A stretch of DNA of 64,000 nucleotides from Neobacillus rhizosphaerae (GCF_937468385.1 NZ_CALBWS010000027.1:16402-80401), one strand, 5' to 3'; shown: positions 26,090-35,735, counted from the first letter of the stretch. Numbers and translations are program-made. Notes: generated by a model not told the origin, from the letters alone.

Positions 26090-27031
26090 CTATTCATTCC
26101 TTTCCAACGGAGATACCAATCCTCTGCCGATTACACTAAGGACCTTCGCCAGAAAGATAACTGCGGTAAAGAGGATAACATACCCCGCTGCAGGGTAAAC
26201 CCCGATTGTGAAATCCTGACCAACCATGAAATATTTCGGGGACATAACCGTTTCGTAAAAAAAGAAAGCCGCCCCGCGGTAATTTGTCAGGAACTCGACA
26301 ATAAATAAGTTTGATAGCGTATAAAGGGTAATTGTATTCGTATGGCTCAATATTTTCACAAAACAATTTTTCAAGACATGGCGATACAATACTTTAAAGG
26401 AGGATGTTCCTTTGGAAAAAGCTGTTCGGATGTAATCCATCCCCTGCTCGTCACGGATGCTGAAAAAGGTAATATTGGCTATGTAAAATAGCGGATAAAT
26501 CGATAAAAAGATAATATCTAGTAGAACGACACTAGGCTGGTCACTGCCGTAAACGATAATATGGGGAAGCAGTCCGGCCTCAAAGCCTTCCATGATCAGC
26601 AACTGTAGGGCAATTATTAAAAATAAATCTGGAATCGAGAGGAAGAATCTAGTCGTACTGACACCGAACAACCTCCCTCTACGGTTGCGAATTCGATAGT
26701 CGAAAATTCCTTTGGCAACTCCTAGGAAAAAGCCTAAAAGTAGGGCTGGAATGGTAATCAGCATGCTTTTTTGGAATGTGCGCCAAACATTTTCCGTTAA
26801 CGAGTATCCATTATTTACAGTGCCAAGTCCTTTTTTATCCTTAATATATTGAAAAAAATCCTTAAATTGTTTCAGATGCGCATCAACGGAATAATTATAG
26901 GATGCACTTACATACATCCCGCCTGCCCCAGTTTGATAGGTGGTAGAGCGGGGTAAGAGAAGCAATGATAGGAACAGAATGATTGTAATCAACCACAATA
27001 GTGTCTGTTGGAAAATAGAACGCAAAACCAT
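26090..27031 (-). CDS. Oligopeptide/nickel-type ABC permease, DppB-like
   Basis: A 313-residue permease with an N-terminal anchor (residues 10-27), a long extracytoplasmic loop (about 30-85) and five further helices. The permease loop appears as RTAFSKGTSSFKVLYRHVLKN (about 205-225). AAAGGAG precedes the ATG. It is first gene of the two-permease unit. The family exports or imports peptides or metals depending on partner subunits, none of which are here. Confidence 0.8.
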   Translation of the reverse strand: MVLRSIFQQTLLWLITIILFLSLLLLPRSTTYQTGAGGMYVSASYNYSVDAHLKQFKDFFQYIKDKKGLGTVNNGYSLTENVWRTFQKSMLITIPALLLGFFLGVAKGIFDYRIRNRRGRLFGVSTTRFFLSIPDLFLIIALQLLIMEGFEAGLLPHIIVYGSDQPSVVLLDIIFLSIYPLFYIANITFFSIRDEQGMDYIRTAFSKGTSSFKVLYRHVLKNCFVKILSHTNTITLYTLSNLFIVEFLTNYRGAAFFFYETVMSPKYFMVGQDFTIGVYPAAGYVILFTAVIFLAKVLSVIGRGLVSPLERNE

Positions 27032-27097
27032 CTTTTTATCTCCTTTTGTTGGTATTCTCCTATCATTCTACTAATATTTCAAAATTTTTTCAATTTT

Positions 27098-27112
27098 GCG
27101 AAATAATTTCGC
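27098..27112. promoter_or_regulatory. Perfect 15-bp palindrome upstream of the permease pair
   Basis: GCGAAAT-A-ATTTCGC, about 70 bp before the DppB-like start. It could be an operator, regulator unknown. Further right (27170-27235) the gap holds short GATTCCGCCAGC-like repeat traces. Confidence 0.35.
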
Positions 27113-27319
27113 GTAAAGATTTTTTTGAAAATAGTATAGCGGTGGCCATCTGGGGTTCACGTTGGTCTTTTGGGGGAATATTGCCGATTTGAGCTGGGAT
27201 TCCGCCAGCTTTTGGATCTCGCCAACCTGTATATTAAATAGGAATAATCACCTAGGGATTACCGACCATATTTACATTCATAAGGAGAAAACTGAATAAA
27301 CCTTGTCCCCTATTCATAG

Positions 27320-27336
27320 TGTAAAGAGAATTTACT
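27320..27336 (+). promoter_or_regulatory. TnrA/GlnR-like box upstream of glnQ
   Basis: TGTAA-N7-TTACT, matching TGTNA-N7-TNACA at all but one defined base, 34 bp before the glnQ start. In B. subtilis glnQH is activated by TnrA under nitrogen limitation. A clear -35/-10 pair is not obvious. Confidence 0.6.
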
Positions 27337-27369
27337 TTTAACTACTCTTACGTTTTGGAGGGGGTTGTT

Positions 27370-28098
27370 TTGATATCATTCCGCAATGTAAATAAGCATT
27401 ATGGTAGTTTTCATGTTTTAAAGGATATTAGTTTAGAAGTGGATCAAGGCGAGGTTGTTGTCGTCATTGGACCCTCAGGCTCTGGCAAAAGCACGATGCT
27501 GCGATGTATTAACCGCTTAGAAACAATTTCTGACGGCGAATTGGTTGTCAGTGGCATCCATGTAAATGGAAAACAAACTGATATTAACGACCTTCGCAAA
27601 AATATCGGGATGGTGTTTCAACATTTTAACTTGTACCCTCATAAGACAGTTTTAGAAAATATTACATTAGCACCTATTAAAGCACTGGGTGTGGATGAGA
27701 AAACGGCGCAAGAGACAGCCGTTTTCTATTTGGAAAAGGTCGGAATTCCTGAAAAAGCAAATTCATATCCCTCGCAATTATCAGGGGGACAGCAGCAAAG
27801 GGTCGCGATTGCCAGAGGGCTCGCAATGAAGCCGAAGCTCATGTTATTTGACGAGCCTACTTCAGCTTTAGACCCGGAAATGATAGGCGAAGTTTTGGAA
27901 GTAATGAAGCAGCTGGCAACAGAAGGAATGACGATGGTAGTAGTCACGCATGAAATGGGCTTTGCCCGAGAAGTCGCCGATCGTGTTGTGTTTATGGATG
28001 AAGGGAAAATTGTTGAGGAAGGAAGGCCAAGCGAGTTTTTTGCCCAACCGCAAGCTGAGCGAGCCCAGCTCTTTTTAAAACGTGTCTTAAATCATTAA
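27370..28098 (+). CDS. glnQ: Glutamine ABC transporter ATP-binding protein
   Basis: A 242-residue ABC ATPase powering glutamine uptake. It has Walker A GPSGSGKST, Q-loop VFQHFNLYPHKT, signature LSGGQQQRVAIARGLA, Walker B LMLFDEPTSALD and H-loop VVTHEMG. The start is best placed at TTG (MISFRNVNKHYG), with GGAGGGGG upstream; this aligns with the B. subtilis GlnQ N-terminus. The longer frame from 27355 would begin inside the ribosome site. It is followed at 17 bp by glnH. Confidence 0.95.
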   Translation: MISFRNVNKHYGSFHVLKDISLEVDQGEVVVVIGPSGSGKSTMLRCINRLETISDGELVVSGIHVNGKQTDINDLRKNIGMVFQHFNLYPHKTVLENITLAPIKALGVDEKTAQETAVFYLEKVGIPEKANSYPSQLSGGQQQRVAIARGLAMKPKLMLFDEPTSALDPEMIGEVLEVMKQLATEGMTMVVVTHEMGFAREVADRVVFMDEGKIVEEGRPSEFFAQPQAERAQLFLKRVLNH

Positions 28099-28115
28099 AT
28101 AAGGGGGAAATTGGT

Positions 28116-28910
28116 ATGAAAAAATGGTTGTTTATAGGGGTCATTTTTACATTAATCGCGGCTTTGATGGTTGGTTGCGGGAAGTCATCCTCAGGCAGTA
28201 AGAGTGACGGCACCTTAGCAAAAATTAAGGAGCGGGGAAAATTTGTCGTCGGTGTTAAATACGATACGTACTTATTCGGATATAAAGACCCAAAATCAGG
28301 GGATGTCACCGGCTTTGATATCGATATTGCTAAGGCCCTTGCAAAGAAAATCTTAGGGGACGAAAAGAAAGTAGAATTAGTAGAAATCACATCGAAAACG
28401 CGGATACCGAAGCTAAAAAATGGGGATATTGATGCGATTATTGCGACGATGACGATTACGGAAGACCGCAAAAGAGAAGTTAATTTTTCAGATGTGTATT
28501 TTGATGCCGGTCAATCGTTGTTAGTGAAAAAAGGCAGCTCAATCAAGAGTGTCGATGATTTGAAAAAAGGGACAAAGGTAATCGCCGTTAAAGGAGCAAC
28601 ATCTGGTGATAACGTTAAAAAAGCAGCCCCTGAGACAGAACTATTAGAATTTGAAAACTATGCTGAAGCGTTTACGGCCTTAAAATCCGGTAAGGGAGAT
28701 GCCCTTACAACTGATAACTCAATTTTATACGGGATGGCCGCTCAAGATTCAGATTATGAAGTAGTTGGCAGTACCTTTACAGAAGAACCATACGGAATTG
28801 CGATGGTAAAAGGCGATCAAGAATTTGTTGACTATGTAAATAAATTTTTGAAAGATCTACAAGGTAGCGGTGAATACGCCAAAATTAAGGCAAAGTGGAT
28901 TAAAGAGTAA
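28116..28910 (+). CDS. glnH: Glutamine-binding lipoprotein
   Basis: A 264-residue substrate-binding protein (SBP_bac_3 family) of the amino-acid ABC transporter. It has a lipoprotein signal peptide with lipobox LMVGC (Cys about residue 22), then GKFVVGVKYDTYLFGYKDP and GFDIDIAKALAKKI typical of the family. It is anchored outside the membrane after Lgt processing. A hairpin follows before the first permease and should raise its transcript level over the permeases. Confidence 0.93.
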   Translation: MKKWLFIGVIFTLIAALMVGCGKSSSGSKSDGTLAKIKERGKFVVGVKYDTYLFGYKDPKSGDVTGFDIDIAKALAKKILGDEKKVELVEITSKTRIPKLKNGDIDAIIATMTITEDRKREVNFSDVYFDAGQSLLVKKGSSIKSVDDLKKGTKVIAVKGATSGDNVKKAAPETELLEFENYAEAFTALKSGKGDALTTDNSILYGMAAQDSDYEVVGSTFTEEPYGIAMVKGDQEFVDYVNKFLKDLQGSGEYAKIKAKWIKE

Positions 28911-28922
28911 GATTATCATAAT

Positions 28923-28952
28923 AGAGGATGGGCTTAAATACCCCATCCTCTT
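28923..28952 (+). terminator. Intercistronic hairpin glnH / permease
   Basis: Stem AGAGGATGGG / CCCATCCTCT with loop CTTAAATA, followed only by TTTAAT, so probably a partial terminator or 3' stabiliser. Confidence 0.65.
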
Positions 28953-28973
28953 TAATGAACGAGGAGGATGCAA

Positions 28974-29624
28974 ATGCTTGATTTCTCCATACTAACAACA
29001 TACTATGATTTGTTTTTCAAAGGCTTCCTAACGACGATAGAGGTCAGTATTATTGGCCTGATTTGCAGTTTTATCCTGGGAGTTATTGTCGCAGTCATGC
29101 GCATTGCTCCGCTGCGAATCTTAAACTATTTCGGGACATGTTTTGTTGAGTTTATCAGGAATATTCCGCTGATTATTATTGTGTTTTTCTTTTATCACGG
29201 ATTAAGTGTTTATATCAATTTAAGCGGGTTTGCCGCGGGAACGATTGGACTGTCAATTTATACAGCTGCCTTTATTGCCGAGGCCGTTCGTGCAGGGATT
29301 CAGTCTGTTGATAAGGGGCAAATGGAAGCCGCTCGTTCCTCAGGTTTGAAATATATTCAAGCGATGAGATACGTGATTTTGCCCCAGGCGGTAAAAATAG
29401 TGATTCCTCCGATTGGGAATCAGTTTATTAACCTTGTAAAAAACTCCTCGATATTAGGGGTTGTTGCCGGGATGGAATTAATGTATTTTGCCGATTACAT
29501 TCATGAAAAAACCTATGTAACTTTTGATACCTATATTTTTGCAGCGATGTTTTATCTAGTGTTAACCATCCCATTAAGCTTATTTGTCAATTATTTGGAA
29601 CGAAGATTGGCGAGAAGCTATTAA
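28974..29624 (+). CDS. glnM: Amino-acid ABC transporter permease (GlnM-like)
   Basis: A 216-residue HEQRo-type permease of the glutamine system. It has about five helices, the EFIRNIPLIIIVFF motif (about 56-70) and the ATPase-contact loop EAARSSGLKYIQAMRYVILPQA (about 117-138). The second ATG (28974) is chosen because GAGGAGG lies seven bases before it; the first ATG abuts GAGGAGG. Confidence 0.92.
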   Translation: MLDFSILTTYYDLFFKGFLTTIEVSIIGLICSFILGVIVAVMRIAPLRILNYFGTCFVEFIRNIPLIIIVFFFYHGLSVYINLSGFAAGTIGLSIYTAAFIAEAVRAGIQSVDKGQMEAARSSGLKYIQAMRYVILPQAVKIVIPPIGNQFINLVKNSSILGVVAGMELMYFADYIHEKTYVTFDTYIFAAMFYLVLTIPLSLFVNYLERRLARSY

Positions 29625-29639
29625 AAGGGGAGATGAAAA

Positions 29640-30359
29640 ATGGATTTTATTGGTGCATACTCATCCGGCAATCTTGGGTATTTATTTAAAGGTTTCCTAA
29701 TCACACTCGAGGTCGCTGTTATTTCCATCATCTTAAGCTTTCTAATCGGCAGCCTCTTAGGGACCATTCGTTATGCTAAAATACCTGTTCTTTCAAAAGT
29801 AGTGGCAGTTATTGTCGAGACAATCCGTAATTTGCCTTTATTACTTATTATTTTTTTCGTTTATTTTGGTTTGCGTGAAGTTGGCTTAAAGCTAGAAATT
29901 ATTCCTGCCGCCATCATGGCATTAACAATTTTCGAATCAGCGATGATTTCTGAAATCGTAAGAAGCGGCTTGAACTCGATTGAAAAAGGGCAAATCGAAG
30001 CAGCAAGATCTTCTGGATTAACCTACATCCAAACCATGTGGCACATTATTCTTCCGCAAGCATTAAAGCGGATGATTCCCCCGCTGGTAAGTCAGTTTAT
30101 TTCCTTATTAAAAGATACTTCACTGGCCGTCGTGATTACATTGCCGGAAATGTTCCATAACGCCCAAGGGATTTACAACGGAAATTTCAACTTTGTTATC
30201 CCACTTTTTCTATTAGTAGCCATAATTTATTTCATCGTAAATTACGCCTTATCGCTTGTGGCCAGAGCATTGGAAAAACGGTTAGATACTGAAGGAAAGC
30301 ACAGAGGCAGGGGTAGCGGGAAGAAGCCAAAGTCCCTATCAGGTCAGCTTTCGTCATAA
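29640..30359 (+). CDS. glnP: Amino-acid ABC transporter permease (GlnP-like)
   Basis: A 239-residue second permease of the glutamine transporter, paralogous to its neighbour: ETIRNLPLLLIIFFVYFG and the loop EAARSSGLTYIQTMWHIILPQA. It has a longer basic tail (KHRGRGSGKKPK) than usual. AGGGGAG lies before the ATG. It is the last gene; a bidirectional terminator follows and stops the converging uvrA. Confidence 0.92.
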   Translation: MDFIGAYSSGNLGYLFKGFLITLEVAVISIILSFLIGSLLGTIRYAKIPVLSKVVAVIVETIRNLPLLLIIFFVYFGLREVGLKLEIIPAAIMALTIFESAMISEIVRSGLNSIEKGQIEAARSSGLTYIQTMWHIILPQALKRMIPPLVSQFISLLKDTSLAVVITLPEMFHNAQGIYNGNFNFVIPLFLLVAIIYFIVNYALSLVARALEKRLDTEGKHRGRGSGKKPKSLSGQLSS

Positions 30360-30432
30360 AAACAAAGCGGCATTACAGGCCATGCATTCACTATATAGTT
30401 TAGAACGAGGGCGTTCCATAGGCCGAAAAAAA

Positions 30433-30455
30433 AGCTAAAACACAAGGTTTTAGCT
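30433..30455. terminator. Bidirectional terminator overlapping the uvrA stop
   Basis: GCTAAAAC / GTTTTAGC hairpin with T-runs on both strands (TTTTT on plus, eight T on minus). The uvrA stop codon (30450-30452) lies inside the stem. It serves both glnP and uvrA. Confidence 0.85.
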
Positions 30456-33326
30456 TTTTACGGTCATTTCTTTCTCTTCAATTTGCTGTTTCATTCGTAA
30501 GCGATCACGTTCAAGGATTGGTTTTAAGTATTTGCCTGTGTAGGACGCTGGGACTTCCGCGACCTTTTCGGGCGTTCCCGTTGCAACAATGGTTCCACCT
30601 TTATCTCCGCCTTCTGGTCCAAGGTCGACAAGATAATCAGCTGCCTTAATGACATCGAGGTTGTGTTCGATGACTAGAACGGTATCGCCGTTTTCAACCA
30701 AGCGTTGCAGAACAACGAGCAAACGAGAAATGTCATCAACATGCAGGCCCGTTGTCGGCTCATCTAAAATATAAAATGATTTGCCCGTGGACCGGCGGTG
30801 CAGCTCGGAAGCAAGCTTGACACGCTGGGCCTCTCCCCCGGATAATGTTGTCGCTGGCTGACCGAGCTTGATATAACCAAGTCCGACATCCAAAATCGTT
30901 TGCAGCTTACGGCTGATTTTTGGAATGTTTTCGAAAAATTCAACTGCTGCTTCAACGGTCATATCAAGGATGTCGGATATATTTTTCCCTTTGTACTTCA
31001 CTTCTAGCGTTTCACGGTTATAACGTTTTCCATGACACACTTCGCAAGGAACATAAACATCGGGTAAAAAGTGCATTTCGATTTTGATAATCCCATCACC
31101 GCGGCAGGCTTCGCAACGTCCACCTTTCACATTAAAGCTAAAGCGACCCTTTTTATAACCTCGGACTTTCGCTTCGTTTGTTGAAGCATACACATCACGA
31201 ACATCATCAAAGACTCCAGTATAGGTTGCCGGATTCGAGCGCGGCGTTCTGCCAATTGGAGACTGATCGACATCAACGACTTTTTCTAAATAATTAATTC
31301 CTTTGATGCTCTTATGTTCACCAGGCTTGGTTTTCGCATGATGAAGCTTTTGTGCCAGCGATTTATGAAGAATCTCATTGATGAGTGTACTTTTTCCTGA
31401 TCCAGACACTCCGGTCACCGCTATAAACATACCTAGTGGAAGTTTTGCATTGACATTTTTTAAATTATTTTCGGAAGCACCCTTGATTTCGATATAACGG
31501 CCATCCGGCTTTCGGCGTTCCAAAGGCAGGGGAATAAATTTCTTACCCGCCAAGTATTGCCCCGTCAGCGAATTCGGGTCGGCCATCACCTCTTCAGGAG
31601 TTCCCGCTGAGACAATTTCCCCACCGTGTACGCCAGCACCTGGGCCAATATCAATCAAATAATCGGCTGCGAGCATTGTATCCTCGTCGTGCTCGACGAC
31701 AATCAGGGTGTTGCCGATATCGCGCATGCTTTGTAGTGTCCCGATTAAGCGGTCATTATCACGTTGATGAAGTCCAATTGATGGTTCATCTAAAATGTAC
31801 AACACACCCGTAAGCCTTGAACCAATTTGTGTTGCCAAGCGAATCCGCTGGGCCTCTCCACCTGAAAGTGTGCCAGCTGTACGGCTAAGGGTTAAATAAT
31901 CGAGGCCGACATTAATTAAGAAGCCAAGGCGTTCACTAATTTCACGGAAAATTAACCGCGCAATTTGCATTTCTTTTTCTGAAAGCTTTAAGTCGGCAAA
32001 AAACTGCTGCGCTTCTTCGATGGAAAGGTCAGTCACATGTGCAATATGGTGACCATTAATTAGAACTGCCAAGGTTTCCTTTTTCAAACGGTAGCCTTTA
32101 CAGGTTGGGCATGGTTGCTGGGCCATGTACTTTTCCATTTGCTCACGGATATAATCAGAGCTTGTCTCTTTATAGCGGCGCTCGACATTGCGGATGACAC
32201 CTTCAAATTCAATATGTCCCTCGCGAATTTGGCCGAAATCGTTCTCATAGCGGAAGTAAATTTTTTCGCCAGCAGAACCATAGAGAACTTTCTCCAAAAG
32301 ATTCTCTGGAATGTCCTTAACTGGAATATTCATATCAACGCCGAAATGATTGCAAACTGCCTCAAGTAGCTGCGGGTAATACTGCGAGCTGGTCGGCTCC
32401 CAAGGAGCAATTGCGTGCTGCTTTAACGTTAAATCCTTATTGGGAATGACAAGATCGACATCGACTTCAAGTTTAGAACCTAGTCCGTCACACTCTGGGC
32501 AGGCACCAAACGGACTGTTAAAGGAAAACATTCGTGGCTCTAGCTCCCCGATGGAAAAACCGCAGTGAGGACAAGCATGATTTTCACTAAATAACAGCTC
32601 TTCTTCGCCCATCACATCGACGATGACTTTTCCTCCTCCAAGCTTCAAAGCCGTTTCAAGAGAGTCTGCAATCCTGGCAGCAATCCCATCCTTGACGACA
32701 ATCCGGTCGACGACCACTTCAATGGAGTGCTTTTTATTTTTTTCAAGCTCAATGTCGTCTCCGAGATCGACCATTTCTCCGTCAACGCGGACACGGACGA
32801 AGCCTTGCTTTTTAATGTCTTCGAAAACTTTAACATGAGTTCCTTTACGACCGGAAACGACTGGGGCAAGGATTTGCATTTTTGTCCGCTCAGGATATTC
32901 AAGAATCCGGTCAACCATTTGCTCAATCGTTTGTGAGGAGATTTCGATATGGTGAATCGGGCAGGTCGGGTGTCCGACCCTCGCAAATAATAATCGTAAA
33001 TAATCATAAATTTCTGTCACCGTCCCGACCGTTGAGCGCGGGTTGCGGCTTGTTGTTTTTTGATCAATCGATATCGCTGGGGATAAACCCTCAATCGCAT
33101 CGACATCGGGCTTATCCATTTGACCAAGGAATTGCCGTGCATAGGCCGAAAGTGATTCGACATAACGTCGCTGTCCCTCGGCATAAATCGTATCAAACGC
33201 GAGCGAGGACTTCCCCGAACCGGAAAGTCCCGTCAAAACGACAAGCTTATCTCTCGGAATCGTGACATCGATATTTTTTAAATTATGGGCCCTGGCGCCT
33301 TTAACAATTAATTTTTCCATCGCCAT
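30450..33326 (-). CDS. uvrA: Excinuclease ABC subunit A
   Basis: Damage-recognition ATPase of nucleotide excision repair. It has 958 residues with two ABC modules: Walker A GLSGSGKSSLA (about 33-43) and GVSGSGKSTL (about 642-651), two signatures (TLSGGEAQRIRLA and TLSGGEAQRVKLA), and zinc-binding cysteines (CPHCGFSIGE / CPECDG; CEACRGDG / CEVCHGKR). It is co-transcribed with uvrB, 9 bp apart, and so should be under the LexA-like box at 35474. Confidence 0.98.
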   Translation of the reverse strand: MAMEKLIVKGARAHNLKNIDVTIPRDKLVVLTGLSGSGKSSLAFDTIYAEGQRRYVESLSAYARQFLGQMDKPDVDAIEGLSPAISIDQKTTSRNPRSTVGTVTEIYDYLRLLFARVGHPTCPIHHIEISSQTIEQMVDRILEYPERTKMQILAPVVSGRKGTHVKVFEDIKKQGFVRVRVDGEMVDLGDDIELEKNKKHSIEVVVDRIVVKDGIAARIADSLETALKLGGGKVIVDVMGEEELLFSENHACPHCGFSIGELEPRMFSFNSPFGACPECDGLGSKLEVDVDLVIPNKDLTLKQHAIAPWEPTSSQYYPQLLEAVCNHFGVDMNIPVKDIPENLLEKVLYGSAGEKIYFRYENDFGQIREGHIEFEGVIRNVERRYKETSSDYIREQMEKYMAQQPCPTCKGYRLKKETLAVLINGHHIAHVTDLSIEEAQQFFADLKLSEKEMQIARLIFREISERLGFLINVGLDYLTLSRTAGTLSGGEAQRIRLATQIGSRLTGVLYILDEPSIGLHQRDNDRLIGTLQSMRDIGNTLIVVEHDEDTMLAADYLIDIGPGAGVHGGEIVSAGTPEEVMADPNSLTGQYLAGKKFIPLPLERRKPDGRYIEIKGASENNLKNVNAKLPLGMFIAVTGVSGSGKSTLINEILHKSLAQKLHHAKTKPGEHKSIKGINYLEKVVDVDQSPIGRTPRSNPATYTGVFDDVRDVYASTNEAKVRGYKKGRFSFNVKGGRCEACRGDGIIKIEMHFLPDVYVPCEVCHGKRYNRETLEVKYKGKNISDILDMTVEAAVEFFENIPKISRKLQTILDVGLGYIKLGQPATTLSGGEAQRVKLASELHRRSTGKSFYILDEPTTGLHVDDISRLLVVLQRLVENGDTVLVIEHNLDVIKAADYLVDLGPEGGDKGGTIVATGTPEKVAEVPASYTGKYLKPILERDRLRMKQQIEEKEMTVKS

Positions 33327-33335
33327 CTGTATACG

Positions 33336-35315
33336 TCATCCTTCCGCTTTCAATTCCAAAATTAAATCACGAAGCTCTGCGGCTCGTTCAAAATTAAGGG
33401 CCTTGGCTTCAAATTTCATTTCTTTTTCCATGGTAGCAATAAGTTTCTCTTTTTCCTTTTTGCTCATCTTGCCAAATGATGCTGCTGGTTTATACTCTTC
33501 CTGATCCTCGGCCGCATGAGTAGCGCGAATGACATCACGAATTTCTTTTTGAATCGTCTGGGGCGTGATTCCGTATTTAAGGTTGTATTCCTCTTGAATC
33601 TCACGGCGCCGCTTCGTTTCGCCAATCGCCAGCTCCATGGAATTGGTGATGCGGTCGGCATACATAATCACGTGGCCGTTGGCATTCCGGGCGGCACGGC
33701 CAATTGTTTGAATTAACGAACGTTCCGAGCGGAGGAAGCCTTCTTTGTCGGCATCAAGAATAGTAATGAGCGAAACCTCAGGAATATCCAGTCCTTCCCG
33801 GAGCAGGTTAATTCCAATGAGAACATCATATTTTCCAAGACGAAGCTCACGGATAATCTCAATCCGTTCGAGCGTTTTGACTTCTGAATGCAAATATTGG
33901 ACTTTGATGCCGATTTCCTTCAGATAATCGGTTAAGTCCTCGGACATTTTTTTCGTTAGCGTCGTAACAAGGACTCGTTCATTTTTCTTCACCCGGTCTT
34001 GAATTTCACCAATTAGGTCATCAATCTGACCCTCAATTGGACGAACTTCAATCGTTGGATCGAGAAGTCCTGTTGGCCGAATGATTTGCTCGATCATTTC
34101 CGGGGTGTGCTCCAGTTCATAAGGACCAGGTGTTGCCGAAACAAAGATAGCATTATGAACATGCTTGTCAAATTCATCAAAGGTGAGCGGTCTGTTATCA
34201 AGGGCCGATGGCAAACGGAAGCCGTGGTCCACAAGCACCTGTTTCCGTGCTTTGTCGCCATTGAACATGCCTCTTACCTGTGGCAAGGTAACATGCGACT
34301 CATCAATGATCAATAGAAAATCCTCTGGAAAGTAATCGATCAGCGTGTATGGTGTCGAGCCTGCAGGTCGTAGTGTGAGATGGCGCGAGTAATTCTCTAT
34401 TCCTGAGCAAAAGCCCATTTCCCGCATCATTTCTAAGTCATATCGTGTACGCTGTTCAATCCTTTGTGCTTCAAGCAATTTATTCTCTTCACGGAGCACG
34501 GCAAGCCGTTCTTCGAGTTCTTTTTCAATATTCTCGATGGCAACACGCAGCTTCTCTTCCCTTGTAACAAAGTGGGAGGCTGGAAAAATAGCGACATGTT
34601 CGCGTTCGCCGATGATTTCACCTGTGAGCGCATCGACTTCACGAATGCGGTCGATTTCATCACCGAAAAATTCCACACGTACACAATGCTCATCACGCGA
34701 AACTGGAAAAATTTCAACAACATCGCCGCGGACTCGGAATGTCCCTCGCTTAAAATCGATATCGTTTCGTTCGTATTGAATGTCAACTAAACGGTGAAGC
34801 AGTTGATTGCGCTCGATTTCCATTCCTGTTCGAAGCGACAACACCATTTCCCGATATTCTTCTGGCGAACCGAGACCATAAATACAGGAGACACTGGCAA
34901 TAATGATGACATCCTTCCGCTCAAATAAGGAAGAGGTTGCGGAGTGACGTAGTTTATCAATCTCATCGTTAATGCTGGCATCTTTTTCAATAAATGTATC
35001 GGTTTGTGGCACGTAGGCTTCAGGCTGATAGTAATCATAATAACTAACAAAATACTCAACCGCATTGTTTGGAAAAAAATCCTTGAACTCACTATAAAGC
35101 TGTCCGGCCAGTGTTTTGTTGTGGGCAATAACAAGCGTTGGTTTATTTACCTCTTTAATCACGTTTGAAACGGTGAACGTCTTGCCTGTACCTGTGGCAC
35201 CAAGGAGTGTCTGATGGCGCTTGTTTTGGTTGATGCCTTCGACTAATTGCCTGATAGCTTCCGGCTGATCCCCTTGGGGTGAATATTTTGAAACTAATTC
35301 AAATTGGTCCTTCAC
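33336..35315 (-). CDS. uvrB: Excinuclease ABC subunit B
   Basis: Damage-verifying helicase-like subunit loaded by UvrA and recruiting UvrC. It has 659 residues with Walker A GATGTGKTF (about 39-47), the damage-probing beta-hairpin YYDYYQPEAYVPQTDTFIEK, DEAD-like box LLIIDESHV, helicase motif VI QTIGRAARN and a C-terminal UVR domain (KEMKFEAKALNFERAAELRDLI). It starts with GTG, with GGGGAGGAAA upstream. A LexA-like box lies about 160 bp before the start. Confidence 0.98.
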   Translation of the reverse strand: MKDQFELVSKYSPQGDQPEAIRQLVEGINQNKRHQTLLGATGTGKTFTVSNVIKEVNKPTLVIAHNKTLAGQLYSEFKDFFPNNAVEYFVSYYDYYQPEAYVPQTDTFIEKDASINDEIDKLRHSATSSLFERKDVIIIASVSCIYGLGSPEEYREMVLSLRTGMEIERNQLLHRLVDIQYERNDIDFKRGTFRVRGDVVEIFPVSRDEHCVRVEFFGDEIDRIREVDALTGEIIGEREHVAIFPASHFVTREEKLRVAIENIEKELEERLAVLREENKLLEAQRIEQRTRYDLEMMREMGFCSGIENYSRHLTLRPAGSTPYTLIDYFPEDFLLIIDESHVTLPQVRGMFNGDKARKQVLVDHGFRLPSALDNRPLTFDEFDKHVHNAIFVSATPGPYELEHTPEMIEQIIRPTGLLDPTIEVRPIEGQIDDLIGEIQDRVKKNERVLVTTLTKKMSEDLTDYLKEIGIKVQYLHSEVKTLERIEIIRELRLGKYDVLIGINLLREGLDIPEVSLITILDADKEGFLRSERSLIQTIGRAARNANGHVIMYADRITNSMELAIGETKRRREIQEEYNLKYGITPQTIQKEIRDVIRATHAAEDQEEYKPAASFGKMSKKEKEKLIATMEKEMKFEAKALNFERAAELRDLILELKAEG

Positions 35316-35473
35316 AAATAGTTTCCTCCCCGCTTAAAAAAAATCAAATCTATTTTGTTGACACTTTTCAGCTTAATAACCTTGTTTATGGACCGAGATG
35401 ACGCTGGAAAGTGAATCGTAAAAATTCATATTAACATTCTACCACATTCAACCAATAACAAACCAACAATATG

Positions 35474-35487
35474 CGAACTAGTATTCG
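35474..35487. promoter_or_regulatory. LexA (DinR) box upstream of uvrB
   Basis: CGAAC-TAGT-ATTCG, one mismatch to the Bacillus SOS box CGAAC-N4-GTTCG. A TAGAAT -10-like hexamer on the minus strand lies at 35436-35441. Confidence 0.75.
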
Positions 35488-35579
35488 TTTTTTTTATTAA
35501 TAAGGGATTTTGTATTTTTTAGAAGAAAAATAAGGTTTTCAGGTTGACTTTTTGTTTGTAACGATGGTTAGAAATTAGG

Positions 35580-35655
35580 GTTTGGCTCATTTTTTGGAAA
35601 GATTGGCTCATTTTTATAAATTATTGGCTCATTTTTTAGGAGTTATGGCTTTTTT
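35580..35655. repeat. 22 bp tandem array, GGCTCA core (second locus)
   Basis: Three full units TTGGCTCATTTTT plus a variable end, and one partial TTATGGC. The core is the same as at 3822-3968, 31 kb away. Confidence 0.8.
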
Positions 35656-35697
35656 AACATTTTGTCCCAATTTCCCGAAGGAGATTTGCGTCGCAAT

Positions 35698-35728
35698 CAA
35701 AAAAAGTCTGCCACAAACGGGCAGACTC
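35698..35728 (-). terminator. Terminator after csbA
   Basis: Minus strand AGTCTGCC pairs with GGCAGACT, followed by TTTTTTTG. Confidence 0.85.
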
Positions 35729-35735
35729 TGGATTA

